Shown: positions 17,611-25,749 of the stretch, one piece after another
Numbering within the stretch: position 1 is the first letter of the stretch
Layout: each line of letters starts with the position of its first letter
NCBI GenBank assembly: GCA_034211175.1
Contig: JAXHUH010000220.1
Coordinates: forward strand, 1 to 64,000
Length of the DNA: 64,000 nucleotides
Direction of reading: 5' to 3'
DNA from: JAXHUH01 sp034211175
GTDB lineage: Bacteria; Actinomycetota; Acidimicrobiia; Acidimicrobiales; CAIXPF01
Notes under the pieces: generated by a model
Told to the model about the DNA's origin: nothing
Databases searched by the model: none
What the model saw: the letters and a program-made list of their open reading frames with translations, nothing else
Program-made: the position numbers and the translations under genes

Positions 17611-18975
17611 GTGGTCGAGCCCATGAACGCGATCGACGATCCGGCCATCGCGGCCGACGGGCTGCCCCCTCAGCTCCCGCGCCCCGAGGAGCTCGTCGTC
17701 GCCCGGGTCGGGGAGCCGACGGTGCCGTCGCCCATGCACGGGCCGTTCGTCGGCGACGACCACGGCGTGCTCGTCTCGTCCGACACCCGCAACCTCTCGC
17801 CCTACATCGACCGTGGCCTCGCGCCGCCGGCGTTCGAGGAGGCCGGCCCGCGGGAGCACCTGTTCGTCGAGCCCGGGAAGGTGGCGGCCGGCATCGTGAC
17901 GTGCGGCGGCCTCTGCCCCGGGCTGAACGACGTCATCCGCTCGATCGTGATCACGCTCCACCACGGCTACGGCGTTCGTCGCGTGTACGGCTTCCGCTAC
18001 GGCTTCGCCGGGCTGACCCCGGAGTCGGGTGCGCCGCCGATGATGCTCGACCCGAGCGCGGTCGAGGGCATCGACCAGCACGGGGGCACGCTCCTCGGGT
18101 CGTCGCGGGGCCCGCAGGACCCGTCGGTCATGGTCGACACGCTCGAGGAGCTCGGCGTCCGCCTGCTGTTCTGCATCGGCGGCGACGGCACCCTGCGGGG
18201 TGCGTCGGCCGTCGCCCGGGAAGCGCGGATCCGCGGTCTCGACATCGCGGTGGTCGGCGTGCCGAAGACGATCGACAACGACCTGTTCTGGGTGGAGCGC
18301 AGCTTCGGCTTCGCCAGCGCCGTCGAGGAGGCGACGCGGGCGATCGACGCCGCGCACGCTGAGGCCCGTGGCGCCTGGAACGGCGTCGGCATCGTCAAGC
18401 TCATGGGCCGCCACTCCGGCTTCATCGCCGCCCACGCGACGCTCGCGTCGAACGAGGTCAACCTGTGCCTCGTGCCCGAGGTGCCGTTCACGCTCGGCGG
18501 TGCCGGCGGTGTGTTCGACACGCTGGAGCAGCGCCTGCGGGCCCGGTTCCACGCGGTCGTGGTCGTGGCCGAGGGCGCCGGTCAGGAGCTCGTCGGCGCC
18601 GACGGGCTCGGTGCCGACAAGTCGGGCAACGTCCGTCTCGCGGACATCGGGACGTGGATGCGCGACCAGATCGGCTCCGAGCTCGGGAGCCGGGGCCTCG
18701 AGCCGACGGTGAAGTACATCGATCCGAGCTACACGATCCGCAGCCTGCCCGCGAACGCGTTCGACGCCGAGTACTGCCTCGTCCTCGGCCAGCAGGCGGT
18801 GCACGCGGCGATGTCGGGCCGCACGGACATGGTCGTGGGCTACTGGCACCACCACTTCACCCACCTGCCGATCGCGCTGGCGACCCAGCAGCGGCTGCGC
18901 CTCGACCCCGGTCGAGAGGTGTGGCAGCGGGTGCTGCACACGACGGGCCAGCCGTCGAACCTCATCGGGACCTGA
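17611..18975 (+). CDS. ATP-dependent 6-phosphofructokinase (plant-like clade)
   Basis: A 454-residue phosphofructokinase, longer than the ~320 residues of E. coli PfkA. TCGGLCPGLN (about 97-106) starts the nucleotide domain, IGGDGTLRGA (about 189-198) carries the Gly that favours ATP over pyrophosphate, and VPKTIDND holds the catalytic Asp with Lys where PfkA has Gly, a combination known from plant-type ATP-PFKs. MGRHSGFIAAHATLAS and PSYTIRSLPANAFDAEYC are also conserved. GTG 17611 follows GAGAGGCAGCTGAC at good spacing; ATG 17623 is the alternative. It commits fructose-6-phosphate to glycolysis. Confidence 0.92.
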   Translation: MVEPMNAIDDPAIAADGLPPQLPRPEELVVARVGEPTVPSPMHGPFVGDDHGVLVSSDTRNLSPYIDRGLAPPAFEEAGPREHLFVEPGKVAAGIVTCGGLCPGLNDVIRSIVITLHHGYGVRRVYGFRYGFAGLTPESGAPPMMLDPSAVEGIDQHGGTLLGSSRGPQDPSVMVDTLEELGVRLLFCIGGDGTLRGASAVAREARIRGLDIAVVGVPKTIDNDLFWVERSFGFASAVEEATRAIDAAHAEARGAWNGVGIVKLMGRHSGFIAAHATLASNEVNLCLVPEVPFTLGGAGGVFDTLEQRLRARFHAVVVVAEGAGQELVGADGLGADKSGNVRLADIGTWMRDQIGSELGSRGLEPTVKYIDPSYTIRSLPANAFDAEYCLVLGQQAVHAAMSGRTDMVVGYWHHHFTHLPIALATQQRLRLDPGREVWQRVLHTTGQPSNLIGT

Positions 18976-18983
18976 TCCCGCGT

Positions 18984-19001
18984 CCCCGCCCCGCGGCGGG
19001 G
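18984..19001. terminator. GC hairpin after the phosphofructokinase
   Basis: CCCCGCC (18984-18990) pairs with GGCGGGG (18995-19001) over a CCGC loop, 9 nt after the stop codon. Confidence 0.5.
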
Positions 19002-19186
19002 GTCGTACGGCCCACCGGTTGCGGACTCCCGCGCTGCTCGTGAGGTGATCGCGTCGCGGGCTCGCCGCGAGGCCGCGGCGTCCCGTGCTCCGGAAATGAC
19101 GCGAGACCGCGTCGTCTGCGACGCGTTCCCCGTACCATCTGATGTCGAAACACAAGGCATCTTCGGCGCGGATGTGTGAACGGTCG

Positions 19187-19285
19187 CAGGAAGGGAATGG
19201 TCCTACCATCGGACCGGGTCTTCCTGTAGTGCGTTCGTGTTCAACACTTCTCCGAACAGTGTGTTCAAGCGGGCGTTTGCGCAAA
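19187..19285 (+). promoter_or_regulatory. Structured leader/control region of urtA
   Basis: The 420 nt before urtA are lower in GC than the rest of the window. A nested stem pairs CAGGAAG (19187-19193) with CTTCCTG (19220-19226) and inside it GGTCC with GGACC. Two direct copies of GTGTTCAA lie at 19237 and 19261, and TTTGCGCAAA is a perfect palindrome at 19276-19285. I could not match a GlnR box or a known riboswitch. Confidence 0.35.
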
Positions 19286-19401
19286 GTTCATTTCTCGTAA
19301 ACTGTTCCGCTCCGCAGCGGACACGCCGTAGAAGCATTCGGGAAACAACCTGCTCGTACGGTCCCGGCCACCTGATCGAGATGACATGACGAGAGGTGGC
19401 C

Positions 19402-20694
19402 ATGAGGAGACGTTCGATCCGGACGAGGCTCGTCGCGTTGGCGTGCATCGTGGGGCTCGTGCTCGCGGCGTGCGGCGGCGATGACGCCGAGGAGTCCGCG
19501 AGCGACGCGCCCGACGGCGAGGAGGCGACCGCCGACGAGGGTGCGGAGTCGGAGGCCGACGGCGACCCGATCCCGGTCGGCGTCCTCCACTCGTTGAGCG
19601 GCACGATGGCGATCAGCGAGGTCGCGGTCCGGGACTCGACCCTGCTGGCGATCGAGGAGATCAACGCCGCCGGCGGTGTGCTCGGGCGCCCGCTCGAGCC
19701 GATCGTCGAGGACGGCGCCTCCGACTGGCCGACCTTCGCGGAGAAGGCCGAGAAGCTGCTGACCACCGACGAGGCCGCAGTCGTCTTCGGTGGGTGGACC
19801 TCGGCGAGCCGCAAGGCGATGCTGCCGGTCTTCGAGGGCCTCGACGGTCTGCTCTTCTATCCGGTGCAGTACGAGGGACTCGAGCAGTCGCCCAACATCT
19901 TCTACACCGGCGCGACGACGAACCAGCAGATCGTGCCCGCGCTCGACTACCTCGTCGAGGAGGGCATGACGAACGTCTACCTCGTCGGCTCCGACTACGT
20001 CTTCCCACGCACCGCCAACCGGATCATCAAGGCGTACGCCGAGGCGAACGGCATGGAGATCCTCGGTGAGGACTACCTCCCGCTCGGTGACACGAACGTC
20101 GCGACGATCGTGTCGAAGGTGCTCGACGCGGAGCCGGACGTGGTGTTCAACACGCTCAACGGCGACAGCAACGTCGCGTTCTTCAAGGAGCTGACCGCCA
20201 AGGGCAACACCGCCGACCAGATCCAGACGATCTCGGTCTCGGTGGCCGAGGAGGAGGTCGGCGGCATCGGCCTCGAGAACATCGAGGGCCACCTCGTGGC
20301 CTGGAACTACTACCAGACCACCGACACACCGGAGAACGAGGAGTTCGTCGCCGCCTTCAAGGCGGAGTACGGCGAGGACCGCGTCACGGCCGACCCGATC
20401 GAGGCCGGCTACAACTCCGTCCACATCTGGGCGGCCGCCGCGGAGGCCGCAGGGTCACTCGAGGTCGACGCCGTGCGCGAGGCCGCGGTCGGCATCGAGC
20501 TCGCCACCCCGGAGGGCCCGCTGACCGTCGACGACACCCAGCACGTCTACAAGACGTCGCGCATCGGCGTGATCAACAGCGAGGGCCTCATCGACGAGAT
20601 CTGGAACTCGGGCGAGCCGATCGAACCCGATCCGTGCCTCGTCAACTACGACTGGGCGGAGGGTCTCGCCCAGGGCGAGTGCGACCAGTCCTGA
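19402..20694 (+). CDS. urtA: Urea ABC transporter, substrate-binding lipoprotein
   Basis: A 430-residue type I periplasmic-binding-fold lipoprotein. The signal peptide ends in the lipobox LAAC (Cys24), followed by an acidic Asp/Glu/Ala-rich linker. UrtA-specific segments are LHSLSGTMAISE, VVFGGWTSASRKAMLPVFE, LLFYPVQYEGLEQSPNIFYTG and DPIEAGYNSVHIWAAAAE, which distinguish urea binders from LivK-type amino-acid binders. ATG 19402 is used (AGAGGTGG upstream); a GTG at 19396 is in frame but overlaps the ribosome site. First gene of urtABCDE. Confidence 0.95.
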   Translation: MRRRSIRTRLVALACIVGLVLAACGGDDAEESASDAPDGEEATADEGAESEADGDPIPVGVLHSLSGTMAISEVAVRDSTLLAIEEINAAGGVLGRPLEPIVEDGASDWPTFAEKAEKLLTTDEAAVVFGGWTSASRKAMLPVFEGLDGLLFYPVQYEGLEQSPNIFYTGATTNQQIVPALDYLVEEGMTNVYLVGSDYVFPRTANRIIKAYAEANGMEILGEDYLPLGDTNVATIVSKVLDAEPDVVFNTLNGDSNVAFFKELTAKGNTADQIQTISVSVAEEEVGGIGLENIEGHLVAWNYYQTTDTPENEEFVAAFKAEYGEDRVTADPIEAGYNSVHIWAAAAEAAGSLEVDAVREAAVGIELATPEGPLTVDDTQHVYKTSRIGVINSEGLIDEIWNSGEPIEPDPCLVNYDWAEGLAQGECDQS

Positions 20695-20704
20695 GCCGCT
20701 GAGC

Positions 20705-20736
20705 CCGGGTCGCCGGCCGTTCGGTCGGCGACCCGG
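20705..20736 (+). terminator. Strong urtA-urtB intercistronic stem-loop
   Basis: CCGGGTCGCCGGCC (20705-20718) pairs with GGTCGGCGACCCGG (20723-20736), 14 pairs including one G-U, with a GTTC loop. It begins 10 nt after the urtA stop. Such hairpins usually attenuate readthrough and protect the upstream message, raising binding protein over permease. Confidence 0.65.
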
Positions 20737-20757
20737 CGCCACGCCATCGGAGCCCCT

Positions 20758-21657
20758 GTGGAGACGTTCCTCGAGCAGCTGTTCAACGGACTGAGCCTCG
20801 CCTCGGTCCTCCTCCTCATCGCCCTCGGCCTGACGTTCACGTTCGGCCAGATGGGCGTGATCAACATGGCCCACGGCGAGTTCATCATGGCCGGGGCCTA
20901 TGCGCCGTACGTGCTGCAGACCAAGGTGGGGTTCCTGGCCTCGCTGTCGGGCGTGGCGTTCGCCATCTCGCTGCCGGTGGCGTTCGTCGTCGCCGGTGTG
21001 CTCGGCCTGGTCGTCGAACGGCTTCTCCTGCGCCGCATGTACGGGCGGCCGCTCGACACGCTGCTCGTGACCTTCGGTGTCGCCCTCGTGCTCCAGCAGG
21101 TGGCGAAGGACCTGTTCGGCGCCCCCAACGTCGAGGTGCGGACCCCGTCCGCCCTGCGGGGCAACGTCGAGGTCCTCGGCGTCACGATGCCCTACACCCG
21201 CCTCTTCATCATGGGCCTGGTCATCGTCGTCGTGTCGCTCGTGTGGGTGTTCATGGCGAAGCTGGCCCAGGGCCGGCGGATGCGGGCCGTGATGGAGAAC
21301 CGGGACCTGGCCGCGGTCAGCGGTCTGCCGACCCGCAAGGTCGACGGGGTCACGTTCTTCATCGGCTCCGGTCTCGCCGGCATCGCCGGCGTCGCCATCT
21401 CCCTGATCGGCTCGATCGGCTTCCAGATCGGCACGACCTACATCATCGATGCGTTCCTGGTCGTGGTCGTCGGCGGCGTCGGCAAGCTGCGGGGCGCCAT
21501 CCTCGCCGCCCTCGGCATCGGCATCGTCAACGCCTACAGCGAGTACGCGACGTCGGCCAGCATCGGCAAGGCGATCGTGTTCGTCTGCGTGATCGTGTTC
21601 CTCCAGTTCCGGCCGAACGGCCTGGTGACGCTGCGCACGAGGGGGTTGACCGCGTGA
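20758..21657 (+). CDS. urtB: Urea ABC transporter permease
   Basis: A 299-residue LivH-type membrane permease with eight or so helices. LALGLTFTFGQMGVINMAHGEFIMAGAY, the ATP-binding-cassette contact loop in RRMRAVMENRDLAAVSGLPTRKVD, and VVVVGGVGKLRGAILAALGIG match UrtB. Start is GTG 20758. Its stop overlaps the urtC start by 4 nt (GTGA at 21654-21657). It forms the inner-membrane channel with UrtC. Confidence 0.94.
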   Translation: METFLEQLFNGLSLASVLLLIALGLTFTFGQMGVINMAHGEFIMAGAYAPYVLQTKVGFLASLSGVAFAISLPVAFVVAGVLGLVVERLLLRRMYGRPLDTLLVTFGVALVLQQVAKDLFGAPNVEVRTPSALRGNVEVLGVTMPYTRLFIMGLVIVVVSLVWVFMAKLAQGRRMRAVMENRDLAAVSGLPTRKVDGVTFFIGSGLAGIAGVAISLIGSIGFQIGTTYIIDAFLVVVVGGVGKLRGAILAALGIGIVNAYSEYATSASIGKAIVFVCVIVFLQFRPNGLVTLRTRGLTA

Positions 21658-22865
21658 GCGAGACGGTCGAGATCAGCCCGGACACCACCCCCGCCGCCGA
21701 GCCGATCGAGGGCACCGCCCCCCGGACGGTCACCGGTGCGGTGGCCCGGTTGGCGACGCGAGCCTCCGCCAGCCCGTGGATGGCGCGGGGTGCGTTCCTG
21801 CTGTTCGCCCTGGTGCTGCTGTCGTGGCCCGGCGTGCTCGACGACCCGACCCGGGTGCGCCAGTGGGCCGAGTACCTCTGCTACGCCATGATCGCCGTGG
21901 GCATCGACATCGCCTGGGGCTACGGCGGGATGCTGGTGCTCGGCCAGGGCGTGTTCTTCGGGCTCGGGGCCTACGCCATGGGCATGTACTTGTCGCTCGA
22001 GCAGGTGCCCGACGGCGCGCTGCCCGAGTTCATGTCGCTGTACTCGGACTACGACGAACTGCCGTGGTTGTGGCAGCCGTTCCAGAGCATCTGGTTCGCG
22101 GGGCCGGCCGCGGTGCTGGTACCGATGGCGCTGGCCGGCCTGTTGGGCTGGCTGGTGTTCCACCGCCGGATCCGGGGCCCGTACTTCGCCATCCTCACCC
22201 AGGCCACGGCGCTGATCTTCTACCTGCTGCTCATCGGCCAGCTGAAGCTGACCGCCGGCACCAACGGCCTCACCAACTTCACGACCCTGTTCGGGCGCAA
22301 CAAGTACGAGGCCGGGACGAACACGTGGCTCTACCGGATCGCGGCCGTCGCCCTGCTGGTCGTGCTCGTCGTGGCCGTCCAGCTGGTCCGCAGCCGCTAC
22401 GGACGGCTCCTCATGGCGACGCGGGACGGCGAGGACCGCGTGCGGTTCCTCGGCTACGACCCGGCGCTGGTCAAGACGTTCGCGTTCATGGCCGCCGCCG
22501 GCATGGCCGGCGTCGCCGGGGCGCTGTCCGCCCCGATCATCGGCATCGTCGCGCCGAACCAGTTCGCGGTGCTCCCGTCGATCCTGATGGTCGCCTGGGT
22601 CGCCGTCGGCGGTCGGGGGACGCTCATCGGCGCGGTCATCGGTGCCCTCCTCGTCAGCTGGGGCGAGACGAACCTGAGCGAGTCCCGTCCCGACGACTGG
22701 CTCTACCTCCAGGGTGCGCTGTTCATCGTGGTCATCGCCTACATCCCCAAGGGGCTGGTCGGGCTGGTGTCGGGTGCGCCGGCGTTCGCGGAGCGGCTCC
22801 GCCATCGCTTCGGTGGTGGCCCGGGCCCGACGGCCGGTGGCGCCGGCGCGGAGGCCGCGGCATGA
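21654..22865 (+). CDS. urtC: Urea ABC transporter permease
   Basis: A 403-residue LivM-type permease. After a 35-residue cytoplasmic lead come the helices with GIDIAWGYGGMLVLGQGVFFGLGAYAMGMYL, the long extracytoplasmic loop around DYDELPWLWQPFQS, TNGLTNF and the coupling loop RLLMATRDGEDRVRFLGYDP. The start codon overlaps urtB and the stop overlaps urtD (ATGA at 22862-22865), giving tight translational coupling. Confidence 0.94.
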   Translation: MSETVEISPDTTPAAEPIEGTAPRTVTGAVARLATRASASPWMARGAFLLFALVLLSWPGVLDDPTRVRQWAEYLCYAMIAVGIDIAWGYGGMLVLGQGVFFGLGAYAMGMYLSLEQVPDGALPEFMSLYSDYDELPWLWQPFQSIWFAGPAAVLVPMALAGLLGWLVFHRRIRGPYFAILTQATALIFYLLLIGQLKLTAGTNGLTNFTTLFGRNKYEAGTNTWLYRIAAVALLVVLVVAVQLVRSRYGRLLMATRDGEDRVRFLGYDPALVKTFAFMAAAGMAGVAGALSAPIIGIVAPNQFAVLPSILMVAWVAVGGRGTLIGAVIGALLVSWGETNLSESRPDDWLYLQGALFIVVIAYIPKGLVGLVSGAPAFAERLRHRFGGGPGPTAGGAGAEAAA

Positions 22866-23683
22866 GCGCCATCCTCGAGATCTCCGGCCTCGTCGTCGAC
22901 TTCGACGGCTTCCGGGCCATCGACGACGTCGACCTGCGGGTCGAGCGGGGCGAGCTGCGGTTCCTCATCGGTCCCAACGGGGCCGGCAAGACGACCCTGA
23001 TCGACGTGGTCACCGGCCTCACCAAGGCCGCCGAAGGCGAGGTCCGCTTCGACGGCGAGGTCGTCACCGGGGCCAAGGAGCACCAGATCGTGCGCCTCGG
23101 CATCGGCCGCAGCTTCCAGACCCCGACCGTGTTCGAGGCGCTCACCGTGGTCGAGAACCTCGACCTGGCCGAGTCGTTCCGGCGGCCGTGGCGGTCGCTG
23201 CTGCGCCGGCGCCGTGGGATCTCCGACGGTGTCGCCGAGACGCTCGAGCGCATCGGGCTGACCGACGTCGGCGCCGAGCCGGCGAAGGTGCTGAGCCACG
23301 GCCAGCGCCAGTGGCTCGAGATCGGCATGCTCCTCGTCCAACGGCCGAGCCTCCTCCTGCTCGACGAGCCGGTCGCCGGCATGAGCAACGAGGAGCGCCA
23401 GCGCACCGGCGAGCTCCTCCAGGAGCTGGCCGCCGAGAGGACCGTGATCGTGGTCGAGCACGACATGGCGTTCCTGCGCCGCTTCGCCCGCAAGGTGACC
23501 GTGCTCCACGAGGGCCGGGTGCTGTGCGAGGGATCGGTCGACGAGGTCCAGGCCGACGAGCGGGTGCGGGAGATCTATCTCGGCCGGTCCCGCGACGAGC
23601 GCTCGGGGTCGTCGGCCCCTTCGGACGCCGACGACGCCGGCAACCGCAACGGGAGCGCCGACAGCGAGGTGGTGGGTTCGTGA
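22862..23683 (+). CDS. urtD: Urea ABC transporter ATP-binding protein
   Basis: A 273-residue LivG-type ATPase: Walker A IGPNGAGKTTLIDVVTG, Q-loop GIGRSFQTPTVF, signature LSHGQRQWLEIG, Walker B LLLLDEPVAGMS and switch His in VVEHDMAFLRR. LSHGQ instead of LSGGQ is the normal UrtD variant. About 25 extra residues at the C-terminus are Ser/Asp-rich and poorly conserved-looking. The stop overlaps the urtE start (GTGA). Confidence 0.94.
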   Translation: MSAILEISGLVVDFDGFRAIDDVDLRVERGELRFLIGPNGAGKTTLIDVVTGLTKAAEGEVRFDGEVVTGAKEHQIVRLGIGRSFQTPTVFEALTVVENLDLAESFRRPWRSLLRRRRGISDGVAETLERIGLTDVGAEPAKVLSHGQRQWLEIGMLLVQRPSLLLLDEPVAGMSNEERQRTGELLQELAAERTVIVVEHDMAFLRRFARKVTVLHEGRVLCEGSVDEVQADERVREIYLGRSRDERSGSSAPSDADDAGNRNGSADSEVVGS

Positions 23684-24378
23684 ACCTGGAGATCGACGGC
23701 GTCGACATCGCCTACGGGCGCACCCAGGTGGTGTTCGACGTCTCGCTGGCCGTGCCCGACGGGACCCTCGTGTGCCTCATGGGCCGCAACGGCGTCGGCA
23801 AGACGACGCTGCTGAACGCACTCGCCGGCCTGCTCGGGCTGCGCTCGGGCGACATCCGCCTCGATGGCCGCTCGATCCGGCGGGCCCCGCCCCACGAGCG
23901 GGCGTTGGCCGGCATCGGCTACGTGCCCCAGGGCCACCAGGTCTTCCCCCACCTCACGGCGCGGGAGAACCTCCAGGTCGTCCACGAGCGGGCACGGCGG
24001 GCCGACCCGACGGCGATCGACGAGGCGCTCGACGTGTTCCCCGCCCTGCGGGGCCTGCTCGGCCGACCGGCGGGGCTGCTGAGCGGCGGGCAGGCCAAGC
24101 AACTCGCCATCGCCCGGGCGCTGGTCGGGCGGCCGACGATGCTCGTGCTCGACGAGCCGACGGAGGGCATCCAGCCGTCGATCATCCTCGAGATCGAGGA
24201 CGCCATCGCGTCGCTCCACCGCGACACCGGCATGTCGATCCTGCTCGTCGAGCAGTACGTCGAGTTCGCGCTGCGCCTCGCGGAGCGCTACGCCGTGATG
24301 GACGGCGGCCGCATCGTGGCGTCGGGCGTCACCGAGGAGGCCGAGGTCGCCATGTTCGCCGACCTCCTCGCCGTCTGA
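23680..24378 (+). CDS. urtE: Urea ABC transporter ATP-binding protein
   Basis: A 232-residue LivF-type ATPase, last gene of the operon. Walker A MGRNGVGKTTLLNALAG, Q-loop GYVPQGHQVFPHLT, signature LSGGQAKQLAIARAL, Walker B MLVLDEPTEGIQPSII (EGIQPSI is the UrtE fingerprint) and switch VEQYVEFAL are present. No urease, urea amidolyase or nickel genes follow within the window. Confidence 0.94.
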   Translation: MNLEIDGVDIAYGRTQVVFDVSLAVPDGTLVCLMGRNGVGKTTLLNALAGLLGLRSGDIRLDGRSIRRAPPHERALAGIGYVPQGHQVFPHLTARENLQVVHERARRADPTAIDEALDVFPALRGLLGRPAGLLSGGQAKQLAIARALVGRPTMLVLDEPTEGIQPSIILEIEDAIASLHRDTGMSILLVEQYVEFALRLAERYAVMDGGRIVASGVTEEAEVAMFADLLAV

Positions 24379-24395
24379 CACCCGGCCCCGCAACC

Positions 24396-24448
24396 CGAAC
24401 TGGCGTGGAAGAACGACGGCGCGCGGAGCAGAGAACCACGCCGGAACG
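24396..24448. repeat. Dispersed 53-nt inverted-repeat element, copy A
   Basis: Ends CGAACTGGCGTGG and CCACGCCGGAACG form a hairpin-like inverted repeat 17 nt after urtE. Its reverse complement matches the 53-nt unit at 51090-51142 at about 42 of 53 positions by eye, with the same length and no gaps. It lies between urtE and the nitrobindin-like gene. Confidence 0.6.
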
Positions 24449-24481
24449 GAGCGGGAGCGGGAGCGGCGCGATGCTGGGGCC

Positions 24482-24955
24482 ATGGCGCCGCCGCTCCACC
24501 CCGACCTCGAACCGCTCGCCGGCCTCGTCGGCACCTGGACCGGGTCCGGTCACGGGGAGTACCCGACGATCGAGCCGTTCGACTACCTCGAGACGATCGA
24601 GTTCAGCCACGTCGGCAAGCCGTTCCTCCACTACGTCCAGCGAACCCGGGCGTCCGACGACGGCCCGCCGCTCCACACCGAGACCGGGTACCTGCGGATG
24701 CCGGCGCCCGACCGGGTCGAGATGGTGATCACCCAGCCGACCGGGTTCGCAGAGGTCGCCGAGGGTCGTTTCGACGGCACGACGATCCGGCTGCGGGCGA
24801 CGCTCGTCGGTCGCACCTCGACCGCCAAGGACGTGTCGGAGATCGAGCGCGACCTGACCCTCGACGGCGACGCGCTGCGCTACGACCTGCGCATGGCCGC
24901 GGTCGGCGTCGGCCTGACCCACCACCTCCACGCCGAGCTGCGGCGCGGCGCCTGA
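24482..24955 (+). CDS. Nitrobindin-like heme-binding beta-barrel protein
   Basis: A 157-residue protein of the nitrobindin/THAP4-like (FABP-like) family, ferric-heme proteins that react with nitric oxide or peroxynitrite. The signature LVGTWTGSGHGEYPTI is near residue 15 and the proximal-His region is at the C-terminus (VGLTHHLHAELRRG). Length is normal (150-165). A GATGCT box lies 6 nt before the ATG, suggesting a leaderless message. It stands alone after the urea transporter; a functional link is not evident. Confidence 0.88.
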   Translation: MAPPLHPDLEPLAGLVGTWTGSGHGEYPTIEPFDYLETIEFSHVGKPFLHYVQRTRASDDGPPLHTETGYLRMPAPDRVEMVITQPTGFAEVAEGRFDGTTIRLRATLVGRTSTAKDVSEIERDLTLDGDALRYDLRMAAVGVGLTHHLHAELRRGA

Positions 24956-24965
24956 GCGGCAGCGA

Positions 24966-25415
24966 TCAGGCGTCGAGGCGGGCGAACACGGCGTCCGGGG
25001 TCGGCTCGAGCCGCGCCTCCGTGCCGGTGACGACCGTCGGGACCTGCTCGTTGCCGTCGTTGAGGCTCCGCACGAACGCGGCGGCGTCGGCGTCGGCCCA
25101 GATGTTCACCCAGGTCACGTCGTCGGCCCGCTCGCCGAGCCCACGGCGCAGGCGGATGCAGTACTGGCAACCCGGCCGCCAGTAGACGATCACGTCGTCC
25201 GGGCCCGCCGACTCCATGGCCTCGGCGTGGGGGACGTGACGGTCGCGGCGCAGCGGCGACAGGCGCCAGGCGAGTGCCAGGACCCCGAGCGCGATGGCCG
25301 CGGCGACGATGAGGTTCAGCGTGCCCCCGTTCTCCCGGAACGAGTTGGCGAGCAGCAGGCCGCCGATGAGGACGCCGGCGGGCCCGAGCCATCGGTCGAT
25401 GAACCTCCGTGCCAT
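24966..25415 (-). CDS. Membrane-anchored glutaredoxin-like protein
   Basis: A 149-residue protein with two hydrophobic helices (about 11-25 and 34-50) and then a thioredoxin-fold domain with CQYC in VIVYWRPGCQYCIRLRRGLGE and the cis-Pro in EQVPTVV. The CxxC glutaredoxin fold resembles mycoredoxin (Mrx1)-type proteins that reduce mycothiol mixed disulfides, here tethered to the membrane. It is convergent with the nitrobindin gene and divergent from the toxin-antitoxin pair. Confidence 0.88.
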   Translation of the reverse strand: MARRFIDRWLGPAGVLIGGLLLANSFRENGGTLNLIVAAAIALGVLALAWRLSPLRRDRHVPHAEAMESAGPDDVIVYWRPGCQYCIRLRRGLGERADDVTWVNIWADADAAAFVRSLNDGNEQVPTVVTGTEARLEPTPDAVFARLDA

Positions 25416-25454
25416 GGCACGAACCTACCCACCCGGGCGCCGACCGAGCCGGGA

Positions 25455-25496
25455 CATGCGCACACGCATGGCGTGATGCGAGCACGCATGTACGGT
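25455..25496 (+). promoter_or_regulatory. Tandem palindromic operator and -10 box of vapBC
   Basis: Four half-sites alternate: ATGCG (25456-25460), CGCAT (25465-25469), ATGCG (25476-25480) and CGCAT (25485-25489). They form two palindromes with N4 centres, spaced exactly 20 bp apart. A -10 box TACGGT follows at 25491-25496, and 7 nt later is the GTG at 25504. The layout is a classic conditional-cooperativity operator for an antitoxin dimer pair. Confidence 0.8.
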
Positions 25497-25503
25497 GTCC
25501 CTC

Positions 25504-25749
25504 GTGCCGAAGACGATCCAGATCCGGGACCTGGACGACGAGGTGTACGCGGCGCTCGCGGCTCGCGCCTCCGCAGCGGGGATCACGGTGCCCGAGCTCC
25601 TGCGACGAGAGGCCACCCGCCTCGCCGCCCGGCCGACGATCGAGGAATGGCTGGAGCGGACGCGGCGCCGACCCTCGGACCTGTCCACGGCCGACGTCAC
25701 CGCAGCGCTCGACGAGCTGCGCGGCGAGTGGCCCGATGCTCGTCGTTGA
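25504..25749 (+). CDS. VapB/FitA-type antitoxin
   Basis: An 81-residue ribbon-helix-helix antitoxin. VPKTIQIRDLDDEVYAALAARASAAGITVPELLRRE is the FitA/VapB-like DNA-binding domain (beta strand KTIQIRDL, two helices); the C-terminal half (IEEWLERTRRRP...) would wrap around the toxin. GTG 25504 is chosen because it lies 7 nt after TACGGT (leaderless); GTG 25495 is an upstream alternative within the -10 box. It overlaps the toxin gene by 14 nt. Confidence 0.9.
   Translation: MPKTIQIRDLDDEVYAALAARASAAGITVPELLRREATRLAARPTIEEWLERTRRRPSDLSTADVTAALDELRGEWPDARR

Noticed and set aside
17389..19284. Long upstream extension of the alpha/beta hydrolase frame
   Set aside because: It is antisense to the phosphofructokinase; GTG 17388 has a good ribosome site and correct length.
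19130..19401. GlnR box or guanidine riboswitch before urtA
   Set aside because: No GTnAC-N6-GAAAC spacing and no conserved ykkC core could be aligned.
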